Shown here in pieces: positions 13,688 through 22,009 of a stretch of DNA of 64,000 nt (position 1 is the stretch's first letter; each line of letters begins with the position of its first letter). This DNA comes from a virus. A program made the position numbers and the translations under genes. The DNA lies in IMG/VR virus record IMGVR_UViG_3300027836_000007, positions 1-64,000 of that record, one strand, 5' to 3'. Under the pieces are notes generated by a model. That model made no database searches. It was not told the DNA's origin and was given only the letters and a program-made list of their open reading frames with translations.

Positions 13688-13894
13688 TTAATCCACATGC
13701 TCATATGGCTCTATAACACCAACCCAATCACACACATGTAATTTAAAATCACTGTTTAATTTCATTGCGTAACTGTCGGCACAACGTTTGGCGTAAGTAG
13801 GGTCGCCTAACATGGGATCACCTACTAGATCCATGCTTTGTTGTTTTTGCCCTGTTTGTTGGCTTGAAGCCAGGACTCTATATCTAGTTGCCAT
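13688..13894 (-). CDS. Hypothetical 68-aa protein
   Basis: Start ATG 13894 follows GAGGAAACAATA; the frame is open further but lacks a ribosome site there. The polypeptide MATRYRVLASSQQTGQKQQS is followed by a GDPMLGDPTYAKRCADSYAMKL segment similar in style to small virion-associated proteins. Function unknown. Confidence 0.65.
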   Translation of the reverse strand: MATRYRVLASSQQTGQKQQSMDLVGDPMLGDPTYAKRCADSYAMKLNSDFKLHVCDWVGVIEPYEHVD

Positions 13895-13911
13895 TATTGT
13901 TTCCTCTGCTT

Positions 13912-13919
13912 GGTAAATA
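13912..13919 (+). promoter_or_regulatory. Possible late promoter GGTAAATA
   Basis: A TATAAATA variant four bases before the ATG at 13924. Confidence 0.45.
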
Positions 13920-13923
13920 CACA

Positions 13924-14139
13924 ATGCGTATATTTAATGTACTTATCAGTTTATTGCCCACTCCTTTGTTTATACTAGGATTTATTTGGGAAGTAACGCA
14001 CACGTCTAACATGTGTGGCAACACCTGGAGTATGCCCGCCATGTGGGCTATTATGGCTGTGGCGCACTTGCCCAGCTGGTTTGTTTGGTGGGATCAACGA
14101 ACGTTGGCCAAATATAGACGTCCAGTTAAACAACAGTGA
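13924..14139 (+). CDS. Small two-pass membrane protein, 71 aa
   Basis: Two hydrophobic segments (about 4-20 and 33-52) are followed by a basic tail WWDQRTLAKYRRPVKQQ. Length, two membrane passes and a charged C-terminus fit a class II holin or another late membrane protein, but no lysis enzyme is nearby, so that is a suggestion only. The start at 13924 is placed by the late element just before it. Confidence 0.6.
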   Translation: MRIFNVLISLLPTPLFILGFIWEVTHTSNMCGNTWSMPAMWAIMAVAHLPSWFVWWDQRTLAKYRRPVKQQ

Positions 14140-14366
14140 TATAATCCATCTGCTACCAGGGTCATCACCTGGTACATTTCCCATAGTCTATCAGGATATT
14201 GTTGGTAGTACTCTGCGGGGCTTTCACCAATGTCTACAGCTAGATAAACACCTCTAGGGCCACCAATCCAAGTGTCCCAACGTGTATCGTCATGTTGGCA
14301 ACAGCAATAGTCAAGTCCTTGTATATTGGTATAGTCTGACTGTTGGGGCTCTACTGAGTCTAGCAT
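14094..14366 (-). CDS. Hypothetical 90-aa protein
   Basis: Encoded opposite the end of the gene at 13924-14139 (46-base convergent overlap). Contains CCCQHDDTRWDTWIGGPRG and an acidic helix. It sits just downstream of the tail proteins on the same strand. No family recognised and the ribosome site is weak. Confidence 0.55.
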   Translation of the reverse strand: MLDSVEPQQSDYTNIQGLDYCCCQHDDTRWDTWIGGPRGVYLAVDIGESPAEYYQQYPDRLWEMYQVMTLVADGLYHCCLTGRLYLANVR

Positions 14367-14379
14367 ACATCAACCAGGG

Positions 14380-15678
14380 TTAAGTTGCTACTGTTATGGT
14401 ACCTACCATGGCAAGGTGAATTTGACAGATATAGTAGAACGTTCCAGTATTGGTCACACGCCATCTTACAGTGCCAACAGCTACTCCGTTATTTTCTGCA
14501 GTTGAAACTCCATTAACTGTACCTGTGACTGCTGAAGTTTTAACCCAGAATGGATGCGTTGGGGCATTTACCACAAAGTCCACAACATCGCCTGTTCTAA
14601 ATGTCAGCGCAGGATCGTTACCACTTACTGCTCCGTTACGGTCGGTGCCGCTTAGAGCATAAGCTGTACTGCCAACGTTTGTTACATTAATTGTAAACAA
14701 TTCGTCTAAAGACAATCCTACATCACTGTTGTAGAAGTATTCGCCAGTGCCGTCATTGGTAAATGCGCCGCCACTGTAGTTCCATTGTAAGAATTGTCCG
14801 CCGGCGCCGCCGCTGTTGCCCGTTATAAATCTAACAGGATAATAAGTGCCAGCTGTCAGCAAAAAGTTGCGGCTATATGTGTATGCCGCGCCGCGCAGTC
14901 CGGGCTGTGCTATGGCAGCATTGCTGGTAGAATAACCAGTAAGGGCTGTAGCACCAATCCACAAATAACCAGCATCATCTGACGCTATGCCAAATCCATA
15001 CACACCTGTTGCTGTAGCTAGGAAATAACCTATATACTGATAGCTTGTTGAAAGAGCAGCCAGGGTGGTGTTTATGTTATTTGTTACTCCGGTGTTAGTT
15101 GAACCTGCAAGGGTAAAGAAGTTGACATTATCATTATAGTAACCAGATTGTGTGTACTGAACTAGACCAGCAGTTGGATAAATTGTTCCCCTAAACTGTA
15201 TAAAATCTATTTGAAATTGATCCAAGCTACTGGAACCAAAATCAAATCTAACGTTGGTTATGGTGTTGTCAGTCCAGTCTGTTCCGCCCGCAGTTAATGT
15301 TCGCATGTCCAGAGTAATCAACTGATAGTTTATACCGTCCCAAGCGGGTTCAGGAATTTGTTTATAGAATGATGCGCTGGCTGTATGCCCAGCTGTTGAG
15401 TAATAGACTTTACCGTCCCATAATGATCCAGCAGTTCTAAAAATAAAAATTTGAATATAAGGATACTGTCTACCACTAAAACTAACGTTCTTTGATAGTA
15501 TAGGATCAACGCCGGTTGACGTCAGTGATATGGTATTTGCGCCCTGGGTTATTGTTGCGTTAGTAGGAACCCATCCGTCAGCAGTACCGGTAAACTGAGA
15601 CAGTATAGGAGCTGCTGCTGTGGTTACTCCTGTTGGTACTACAGCAAAATTGTTTCTATGCCAAAGAGCTGGACGCAT
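14380..15678 (-). CDS. Tail-associated multidomain protein with PA14-like and cupredoxin-like domains
   Basis: Of 432 residues, about 25-160 look like a carbohydrate-binding jelly-roll (ends DQFQIDFIQFRG), about 165-330 like a PA14/GLEYA sugar-binding domain (GVYGFGIASDDAGYLWIG), and about 345-432 like a cupredoxin. In the last domain His375, Cys418, His421 and Met424 have the spacing of a type 1 copper site, with GTFYYICQIHLAMVG matching the amicyanin-type C-x2-H-x2-M loop. The start overlaps the stop of the long fibre gene (ATGA), so the two are made together, probably as fibre and tip or adhesin. Copper binding is a prediction. Confidence 0.7.
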   Translation of the reverse strand: MRPALWHRNNFAVVPTGVTTAAAPILSQFTGTADGWVPTNATITQGANTISLTSTGVDPILSKNVSFSGRQYPYIQIFIFRTAGSLWDGKVYYSTAGHTASASFYKQIPEPAWDGINYQLITLDMRTLTAGGTDWTDNTITNVRFDFGSSSLDQFQIDFIQFRGTIYPTAGLVQYTQSGYYNDNVNFFTLAGSTNTGVTNNINTTLAALSTSYQYIGYFLATATGVYGFGIASDDAGYLWIGATALTGYSTSNAAIAQPGLRGAAYTYSRNFLLTAGTYYPVRFITGNSGGAGGQFLQWNYSGGAFTNDGTGEYFYNSDVGLSLDELFTINVTNVGSTAYALSGTDRNGAVSGNDPALTFRTGDVVDFVVNAPTHPFWVKTSAVTGTVNGVSTAENNGVAVGTVRWRVTNTGTFYYICQIHLAMVGTITVAT

Positions 15679-18395
15679 TAGGCAAATCCTGTCACTAAGC
15701 TGGCGTAGTAAGTTGTACCTATATAACTGATAGTCAACATGTCAACAGCGTTGGCCGCTGTGCTTAAAGTTTTAAATCCGCCTGCAAACCTCATTGTACT
15801 AGTTAGTGTAAACGGTCCGCCAGTTGCTGGCTGTGTAATGATCAATGTCAAAGATTGTCCGCTTACTGGAGTGTTCAATGCGTTGAGTGTAATGCTACCT
15901 GACAGGGTAATAGTCTGTACGTTGCCGTTGGCCGCATTTGGCGTTATAGTACCTGTAGTTGTACCGCCGGAAAAAACTACATCACGAGCATCGTTGGCAG
16001 TCATTGTGGTAAAACGTCCGGTACCTGCCGTAGTTCCGCCAATAGCTGGAGGACTTGCTAGGTATGTAGAAAAGCCAGTTCCACTTACAGTTGAACTTGC
16101 TGATAGTGTGGTAAACGCACCTGTATTAGGAGTTGTAGCTCCAACTGTACCATTATGTGCTCCATTAAGACTTACTGTTAATATACCTGCACCACTCAAG
16201 GTCATGATGTTGGTTACGCCACCGTACCATTTGAATTGCTCAGTAGCACTTGGAACGCTAAACCAAGTTGTACTACCTTCAATACCAATGGCAAAGTCTG
16301 CAGCTGAAGCTGAGTTACCTGGGTATAAAATAATCTTAGTACCAGCACTAATACCGTTAACAGTGGGTGCTGCAACACCGTTAGTGTTAAAATCAATACG
16401 GTTGCTAGTAGAACCGTTTAAATAAAGTTGACCTGTAGCCGCTGTGGCGTTACCTGTACCTGTTGTTTGTAAAGTGGTAAATCGTCCGGTGTTAGCAGTA
16501 GTGCCTCCGATAGCACCGGGACTTACTAAACTTAATGTACCGCCTAATGTTATGTTACCTGTACCAGTTACTGTACCTGATAAACTAATACCGCTGACTG
16601 TGCCGGTACCACTAACAGACGTTACAGTACCGCCAGTAGCACCACTAACACCCGAAAACACAAATGATGAGCCGTTCCATTGCAAGTAAGTGCTGGCTGT
16701 GGTCGGTGCCACAACAAATCCAGTTGTGCCTGCAGCTGTTTGTACAAGTAGTTGTCTTACAACGCCGCCTGCAATGTTAGTGGCTGTTGGCGCGGTAGAG
16801 CCCCATTGAAATGCTGAACCAGTCCACTGTAAGAATGTGTTGGTTCCACTTGCGGCAGCAACAAAACTTGTAGTATCAGCGGCTGTTTGATATGGAATTT
16901 GATTAGCAATACCGCCTATTATGTTAACTGATCTAGTGGCAGTAGTTGCTGAACTTGCTGATCCTACACTTAGATTCGACGCGGTTCCTGTAAAGTTTGT
17001 GCCGCCAAAAGTTGGTGTTGCACCGCTGTTTACGTTTTGATCTAGTGTACGATCAGCACCAGTTATAGTTAATGTTAGGCCACTATTATTAACACCAGTG
17101 CCACCATATGTTGAGTCAATGACGCTGCCGTTCCACGTACCTGCGGCAATAGTTCCAACTGTGACTATGCTGGATGAACCTACTGTTGGGCTTGCACCAA
17201 TTGAGTTATAACTGATTGTTATTGGTTCCGAACCATTAAATGTAGTGCCGCTAACCGCACCCGTACCACTATTATCAACAGTTAGTAGACTGTTAACTGT
17301 ACCTGAACTTGAGCCAATAGGAATTTTAACCCATTTAACACCGTCATAAATTACGTTATCGCCTACAGCAAATGTAACGTTACCTGCACCAAAGTTAACT
17401 GTACCTGCGTCTGTAGTAACAAATTCAAAACCGTTTGTATTGTAAGCACTTGAAGCATTACTTAATGTTGGAGTATTAGTTGCTGCAGACCAACCGCCTT
17501 GGAACACAATAGCTCCAGTAATGTTGGCTGCAATAACTCCTGAACCGTTAATAGTAATAGTAACACCGTCAACTTTAACACCACCTAACTGGTTGGTAGT
17601 TGCAGTGGCTAAACGAATAGCACCTGCTGTATTTGTCAGCCCTGAGTTAGCAACTGCTGGAACAGTAACACCACCTAATACACTTGTAGTAGCAGCCGGT
17701 AATACATATTGATTGCTACCGCTAATTACGCCAGTGCCGCTGATAGTAATACTAGTACCATCGACTTTAACACCTCCTAACTGTGTTGTACTTGCTGTGG
17801 CTAATCCAATAGTTCCACTAGTATTGTTAATACCGCTAGTACTAACTGCTGGTATAATAACGCCGCCTCTAACGGTGGTAGTTGCGGCTGGTAATGTATA
17901 AGTGTTTGCTCCACTAATAATACCAGTTGTTGGATTGATAGTAATCGTAGTTCCGTCAGGACGAACTCCGCCTATTACACTAGTCGTTGCTATAGGCAAT
18001 GAATACTGATTGCTACCGCTGATAACACCGTTGTTAATTGTAATACTAGTACCGTCAACTTTAACACCGCCCAATACACTAGTTGTTGCAGTGGGCAGTG
18101 AGTAAATTGGTATTGCTGATATTGCTGAGTTTACATCTGCTGTAAGAGCGTAGGGTACTAAATCTGCTGTAAGAGCGTAAGGCTCTAATGCGGTTTCTAA
18201 GTTTGATTCTAAGTTTGCGCTGGTAATAGCATTAGTCTGTACATAATCTTGCGTGGCTAATTTAAAACCGCCGGGAGTTTCCCCGTCCATATAACGGACA
18301 GTTATGTTGGTCGTATCGTTAACTAGTTCTCCGTTAGTATAACTCAGACTATCTAAATCTGATGCATCATACGCAGGTAATCTTACATGTTTCAT
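15678..18395 (-). CDS. Large tail fibre protein with internal repeats
   Basis: A 905-residue, Gly/Thr/Ser-rich protein. Residues 98-290 hold about six repeats of the form LP-x-ATTSVLGGVKVDGTSITI, typical of trimeric phage fibres. Further repeats of the pattern GG-TT-x-x-TG-x-FTTL occur at about 640-830, also a fibre motif. The N-terminal 95 residues probably attach to the virion and the C-terminus ends in a hydrophobic beta segment. It has a late promoter (GATAAATA) 28 bases upstream and an AAGGATT ribosome site. It is the likely host-recognition fibre; no intramolecular chaperone domain was seen. Confidence 0.8.
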   Translation of the reverse strand: MKHVRLPAYDASDLDSLSYTNGELVNDTTNITVRYMDGETPGGFKLATQDYVQTNAITSANLESNLETALEPYALTADLVPYALTADVNSAISAIPIYSLPTATTSVLGGVKVDGTSITINNGVISGSNQYSLPIATTSVIGGVRPDGTTITINPTTGIISGANTYTLPAATTTVRGGVIIPAVSTSGINNTSGTIGLATASTTQLGGVKVDGTSITISGTGVISGSNQYVLPAATTSVLGGVTVPAVANSGLTNTAGAIRLATATTNQLGGVKVDGVTITINGSGVIAANITGAIVFQGGWSAATNTPTLSNASSAYNTNGFEFVTTDAGTVNFGAGNVTFAVGDNVIYDGVKWVKIPIGSSSGTVNSLLTVDNSGTGAVSGTTFNGSEPITISYNSIGASPTVGSSSIVTVGTIAAGTWNGSVIDSTYGGTGVNNSGLTLTITGADRTLDQNVNSGATPTFGGTNFTGTASNLSVGSASSATTATRSVNIIGGIANQIPYQTAADTTSFVAAASGTNTFLQWTGSAFQWGSTAPTATNIAGGVVRQLLVQTAAGTTGFVVAPTTASTYLQWNGSSFVFSGVSGATGGTVTSVSGTGTVSGISLSGTVTGTGNITLGGTLSLVSPGAIGGTTANTGRFTTLQTTGTGNATAATGQLYLNGSTSNRIDFNTNGVAAPTVNGISAGTKIILYPGNSASAADFAIGIEGSTTWFSVPSATEQFKWYGGVTNIMTLSGAGILTVSLNGAHNGTVGATTPNTGAFTTLSASSTVSGTGFSTYLASPPAIGGTTAGTGRFTTMTANDARDVVFSGGTTTGTITPNAANGNVQTITLSGSITLNALNTPVSGQSLTLIITQPATGGPFTLTSTMRFAGGFKTLSTAANAVDMLTISYIGTTYYASLVTGFA
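17526..18104 (-). repeat. Repeats within the tail fibre gene
   Basis: About six imperfect repeats of roughly 80-100 bases encode residues 98-290 of the fibre; recurring DNA motifs include the segments for LGGVKVDGTSITI and VISGSNQY. They could recombine and change fibre length. Confidence 0.7.
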
Positions 18396-18422
18396 CGGGT
18401 CATAATCCTTGATCAGGTATTG

Positions 18423-18430
18423 TATTTATC
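18423..18430 (-). promoter_or_regulatory. Late promoter GATAAATA
   Basis: TATAAATA-type element on the minus strand, 28 bases before the fibre ATG, leaving room for an AAGGATT ribosome site. Confidence 0.65.
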
Positions 18431-18433
18431 GAC

Positions 18434-18458
18434 CCAAAAGAAAACCCCTTGCGGGGTT
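18434..18458 (-). terminator. Terminator after the acetyltransferase-like gene
   Basis: On the minus strand AACCCC-GCAA-GGGGTT is followed by TTCTTTTGGG. Ends transcription of 18467-18910. Confidence 0.8.
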
Positions 18459-18466
18459 GACCACTA

Positions 18467-18910
18467 TTACTTCTTAGAGTAATATTCGTAGTTAACGCTG
18501 GTTTTGTTTTCACGCAAGGTTTTGGCTCCGTTCTTGTGGTGGAACTTGCGGGCCATTTCTGTTTGGGGACTTAGTGTAACAATATTAGTAATGTCTTTGT
18601 ATTCACCTAATAACCATTCAGCGGCTGCTTTGATTAGAGCTTGTCCGGCCCCAGGACTATAACTCCAAATGGTGTAGAATACTGCTACATTGTGATCCTT
18701 GGGCATGTCTATTAAGTCCTGCTCGTCTTGAGGAATATCCTTCAACCACTGCATACAAGTGGCCGCTAGTATCTCATCGCCGGCACGTAGAATTAGTATT
18801 TCAGCTGCATCATTAATGCGCTGTTCAAGAGGAATGTGCGGACGCACAGGGTCATCTTTTATTAGACTAACCAACGGGTCAGTTAGTTCGCGCAAGTGAT
18901 ACAGTTCCAT
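18467..18910 (-). CDS. GNAT-like acetyltransferase
   Basis: A 147-residue protein with the layout of a GNAT fold: a strand pair EILILRAGDEILAATCMQWL, a central beta-strand AVFYTIWSYSPGAGQALIKA that would bind the acetyl-CoA pyrophosphate (SPGAGQAL in place of the usual R/Q-x-x-G-x-G/A), and a last part ARKFHHKNGAK as in the family's closing strand-helix. The motif is degenerate, so the call is moderate. GGAGAGAATAAG ribosome site and a TATAAT at about 18931-18936, and its own terminator. Confidence 0.6.
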   Translation of the reverse strand: MELYHLRELTDPLVSLIKDDPVRPHIPLEQRINDAAEILILRAGDEILAATCMQWLKDIPQDEQDLIDMPKDHNVAVFYTIWSYSPGAGQALIKAAAEWLLGEYKDITNIVTLSPQTEMARKFHHKNGAKTLRENKTSVNYEYYSKK

Positions 18911-18979
18911 TTCTTATTCTCTCCGTGTTTATTATATACGTACTTATCTCTTCCGGAGAAAATTAGTGTTATAGTAAGA

Positions 18980-20413
18980 TTACACTAGATCATCCCCGGG
19001 AAGGTTATTCAACAACTCTCTTAGTTTACTGGACTCAACTTGCGCTTTGACCTTAGGTACTGGAGTTAAACTGTTAGGATCAATTTCTCCAGTTGTAGCA
19101 TCTACTGTAGCACGATTCTTAATGCTGGCTAACAAACTAGATCCAGCTGATTGACTATGGCTATTTCCATAAGTATCTTCTTGTTCACAGTCACTAATAC
19201 GCAAACTGTCAATATTAAATTCCAAATCAATCTTTTGGCCGACACCACTCGAACTACGTGTTTTCATTAGTTGGATTTGATAACGTCCACGTTCACGCAT
19301 AGCCCGACTTGTAAAGATACCAAACACGTTATCCGCAGTCTGAATCTTTGACAAGCCGCCTGAAATATGACTATGGTCAAACTCTACTTCTTCAACAGCA
19401 CCACGATTTAACTGTGCCGCTGTGACAAACAAACAGCCTTTTTCCATTGCTAAGTTACGCAGTTCTTCACTTACATACTTGTCTTTGACAAACAAGTTTT
19501 CTGCGCTGATCTTCTTACCAATTGGCATGAGCAAGTCTAGATAGTCTACTAATAGTACATCTACCTTTCGTCCTAACTTAATTTCATATTCCTTAAGATA
19601 AGCACGAATGTCATTTGCGGTCTTCCCAGACGGCATATACTTCACTTGGAACTGTCCACTCTTCTTGCCAATCATTTTTACTTTCATTTCAACGTCATCG
19701 ATGTTCTTGAAAATATCTCTTGTTGGCAATCCTGTAATCATTGCGTCCACACGCATTGATACTAATTCTTCACTAAGTTCTAGTGTTAGATACACTACAT
19801 TAAGTCCTGCCAGTGCCCAGTTAACACCTAAGTTAGCCAAGAACAAACTCTTGCCTGCGCCTGATCCGCCAGCAAAGATGTTCAACTCTCCGCGGTTCAT
19901 ACCACCAAACAATTTGTCATCCACAGCTTTCCAGCCAGTGCTAATCTGTCCGTTCTTCTCTTTAATACGCATCAGACGTGCTCTAGGATCTTCAAAGTAA
20001 TCAGTACCCATGTCACGTTGTAGACCAATTTGTACTGCCGCTTTGATCTTTTCTTCTACGCTACCATACTCGCCTTTTTCCAACATGTCTGCCGATTCAA
20101 GGATAGCTTTCTCAAGTCCTTTATGTCTGGTAAATGTTTCAAAGTCGTTGAGCAACCAATCAAAGTGTTCTTCTTGTAAGTTCTCGGGAACTTTAAATGT
20201 GGACCCAGTGGCAGCATTAACAATATCTTGTGTGGGTACTATGTTATGATCCTTGACATATTGATTAATAAACTCAGCACCTTGCTGTAGTTTTCTATCA
20301 AAAAGTGTATGGTCAAAGATGGCTTGGCATCGGGCAAACGTTGCTGCATCGCTCAGCATCATTTCCAAATAAACTTTCTGTATGTCGTATCCGTAATCTG
20401 TATTTTGTTTCAT
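18980..20413 (-). CDS. 41: Replicative DNA helicase (T4 gp41-like, DnaB family)
   Basis: 477 residues. The N-terminal 150 residues are the helical hexamer-forming domain and the rest a RecA-like motor: Walker A GGSGAGKS at 182-189, an ELSEE motif at about 212-216, and Walker B VDVLLVDYLD at 284-293, followed by QLNRGAVEE and SGGLSKIQTADNVFGI. It unwinds the fork 5' to 3' with the primase encoded nearby. A TATAAT (20420-20425) lies exactly six bases before the ATG with no ribosome site, so translation may begin on a leaderless message. Length is the same as T4 gp41. Confidence 0.92.
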   Translation of the reverse strand: MKQNTDYGYDIQKVYLEMMLSDAATFARCQAIFDHTLFDRKLQQGAEFINQYVKDHNIVPTQDIVNAATGSTFKVPENLQEEHFDWLLNDFETFTRHKGLEKAILESADMLEKGEYGSVEEKIKAAVQIGLQRDMGTDYFEDPRARLMRIKEKNGQISTGWKAVDDKLFGGMNRGELNIFAGGSGAGKSLFLANLGVNWALAGLNVVYLTLELSEELVSMRVDAMITGLPTRDIFKNIDDVEMKVKMIGKKSGQFQVKYMPSGKTANDIRAYLKEYEIKLGRKVDVLLVDYLDLLMPIGKKISAENLFVKDKYVSEELRNLAMEKGCLFVTAAQLNRGAVEEVEFDHSHISGGLSKIQTADNVFGIFTSRAMRERGRYQIQLMKTRSSSGVGQKIDLEFNIDSLRISDCEQEDTYGNSHSQSAGSSLLASIKNRATVDATTGEIDPNSLTPVPKVKAQVESSKLRELLNNLPGDDLV

Positions 20414-20432
20414 CTTTTAATTATACACTCTT

Positions 20433-21899
20433 TTAGTTAAAAACCCTAATTTTATATTGCCGTTCAAAGTTTTTAGCATCGGCATGATTATTCACCATAG
20501 GTTTGCCTTTGATATTTAAACTTGTATTGAGTAACATTGGACACCCTGTTTCTTTATACCATAATTCTAAGAGCTTTCTAAACGGGCTTCCATCGTCCGG
20601 TACAGTTTGTACACGTGAAGTTCCATCACGATGAATGATAGCAGGATAAAGCTGAGGATGCCTACAACGAGCGACCACTTGCATATACCTACTGTTATTC
20701 CAAGTGCGAGGCATATCAAAATACATATCAACATGCTCTTCGAGTATTGCTGGAGCAAAAGGTCTAAATTCTTGCCGTTGTTTAATTGCATTTACTTGAT
20801 CCTTTATATCGATGCCGCGGGGATCCGCTAGCAAACTTCTATTTCCCAATGCTCTGGGCCCAAATTCTGCTCGTCCTCGGGCCAATCCACATATTTTATT
20901 TTGTATAATATACTTTACAATTTCTTCGTTAGTAAATCGATATCCCATATCATAGCCTAAGAATGGTGTAAAGTTTTCCGGGCTAATACGCCAAGTTGGA
21001 TTATTTGCCAGTACAGCGCCTATAGCACTGCCAGCATCTCCTGGGTTGGGCATTATCCATGTGTTATCAAAAAATTCTCCGGTGTGTCTATTAGCAAGAC
21101 AGTTTAACGCACACCCTCCCATAAGTACTAGGTTTTTACTTTTAGTAAGTTTTTCTGCTTTACGTAATGCTTCTATAAAATAATGTTCGTAAACATATTG
21201 TGTACTAGCCGCAATTTCAAAACTATCCTTAACAGTTAAATCCGGGCGCCAAGATTGGCATCCTCTGTGGAGATTTTTCTTAAACGTAAATTTTTCAAAA
21301 CTTCCAACAAAGTCTGTAAGCATACTATGAAATAAATCTCTATTGCCATACGCACTCATACCCATAGTAATATACTCATCTTCGTTGGGTTTAAGCCCGA
21401 TGCGTTGTGTCATAGCACTATAAAACAATCCGATACTATGTGGATAACTTCGGCTGTATAGTTTTTTGAGATTATCACCTTGGCCGTGCCATATTGTAAA
21501 GGTTTCAAATTCGCCAATAGCATCTATAACTAACACACAAGCATCATCGAATCCACTTGTATAATAGCCTGCCGCGGCATGACTTAAATGATGATCTGTA
21601 TAGACTATAGGCGCACTTATTTCATGCCGGGCCATATAAATGTCAATATCGTTATCACGGCGTTTCCATCCTTGTCCTGCAAATAATTGTCTTAGTGTTT
21701 TCTTAAATGGCTTTTCATACCAGTAAATTTTATCAGGATAACCAAATTGCTTTGCGGCCGCCACTAATTCTTTACACAAATCTCTATCATTTTTTACGCC
21801 GCTATATCGTTCACTATGACTAGCAAATACTAATTTTTCGTCAGCAAACACAGCCAACGCCGCGTCGTGACTATTTGCGCTTATTCCCCAGCTAATCAT
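20433..21899 (-). CDS. Carbamoyltransferase (NodU/TobZ/CmcH family)
   Basis: 488 residues with both family domains: the N-terminal ASKHA-like part with SANSHDAALA (7-16) and HHLSHAAAGYY (103-113), the GGCALNCLANR motif at 260-270, and the C-terminal domain with GRAEFGPRALGNRS at 342-355. Family members use carbamoyl phosphate and ATP to carbamoylate hydroxyl or amino groups of small molecules and sugars. It lies between the helicase and primase genes, linked by overlaps to the primase, so a nucleotide or modified-base substrate is a reasonable guess, but the substrate is not shown by the sequence. Length is a little shorter than the usual 550-600. Confidence 0.88.
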   Translation of the reverse strand: MISWGISANSHDAALAVFADEKLVFASHSERYSGVKNDRDLCKELVAAAKQFGYPDKIYWYEKPFKKTLRQLFAGQGWKRRDNDIDIYMARHEISAPIVYTDHHLSHAAAGYYTSGFDDACVLVIDAIGEFETFTIWHGQGDNLKKLYSRSYPHSIGLFYSAMTQRIGLKPNEDEYITMGMSAYGNRDLFHSMLTDFVGSFEKFTFKKNLHRGCQSWRPDLTVKDSFEIAASTQYVYEHYFIEALRKAEKLTKSKNLVLMGGCALNCLANRHTGEFFDNTWIMPNPGDAGSAIGAVLANNPTWRISPENFTPFLGYDMGYRFTNEEIVKYIIQNKICGLARGRAEFGPRALGNRSLLADPRGIDIKDQVNAIKQRQEFRPFAPAILEEHVDMYFDMPRTWNNSRYMQVVARCRHPQLYPAIIHRDGTSRVQTVPDDGSPFRKLLELWYKETGCPMLLNTSLNIKGKPMVNNHADAKNFERQYKIRVFN

Positions 21900-22009
21900 T
21901 TGTATATAAACGGATCTCGTTTCCGCAGTTCTGCTAAACGTTTTTTAAATGATTGGCGTTGTCTCCACCAAGTAACAGGTTTTGATAAAAAATCAATTAG
22001 TGTTTTCAT
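21896..22009 (-). CDS. Small basic protein, 37 aa
   Basis: MKTLIDFLSKPVTWWRQRQS is followed by FKKRLAELRKRDPFIYK: an amphipathic, basic peptide. It has an AAGGAAG ribosome site, starts inside the primase gene and ends in an ATGA overlap with the carbamoyltransferase start, so it is framed by coupling on both sides. Function unknown. Confidence 0.65.
   Translation of the reverse strand: MKTLIDFLSKPVTWWRQRQSFKKRLAELRKRDPFIYK

Noticed and set aside
15739-16689. Long plus-strand frames (up to 228 codons) opposite the tail fibre
   Set aside because: They are antisense shadows of the repetitive Thr/Gly-rich fibre gene, Val/Pro-rich and without start signals.
19608-20000. 130-codon plus-strand frame opposite the helicase
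   Set aside because: Gene 41 on the minus strand is certain and fully overlaps it.
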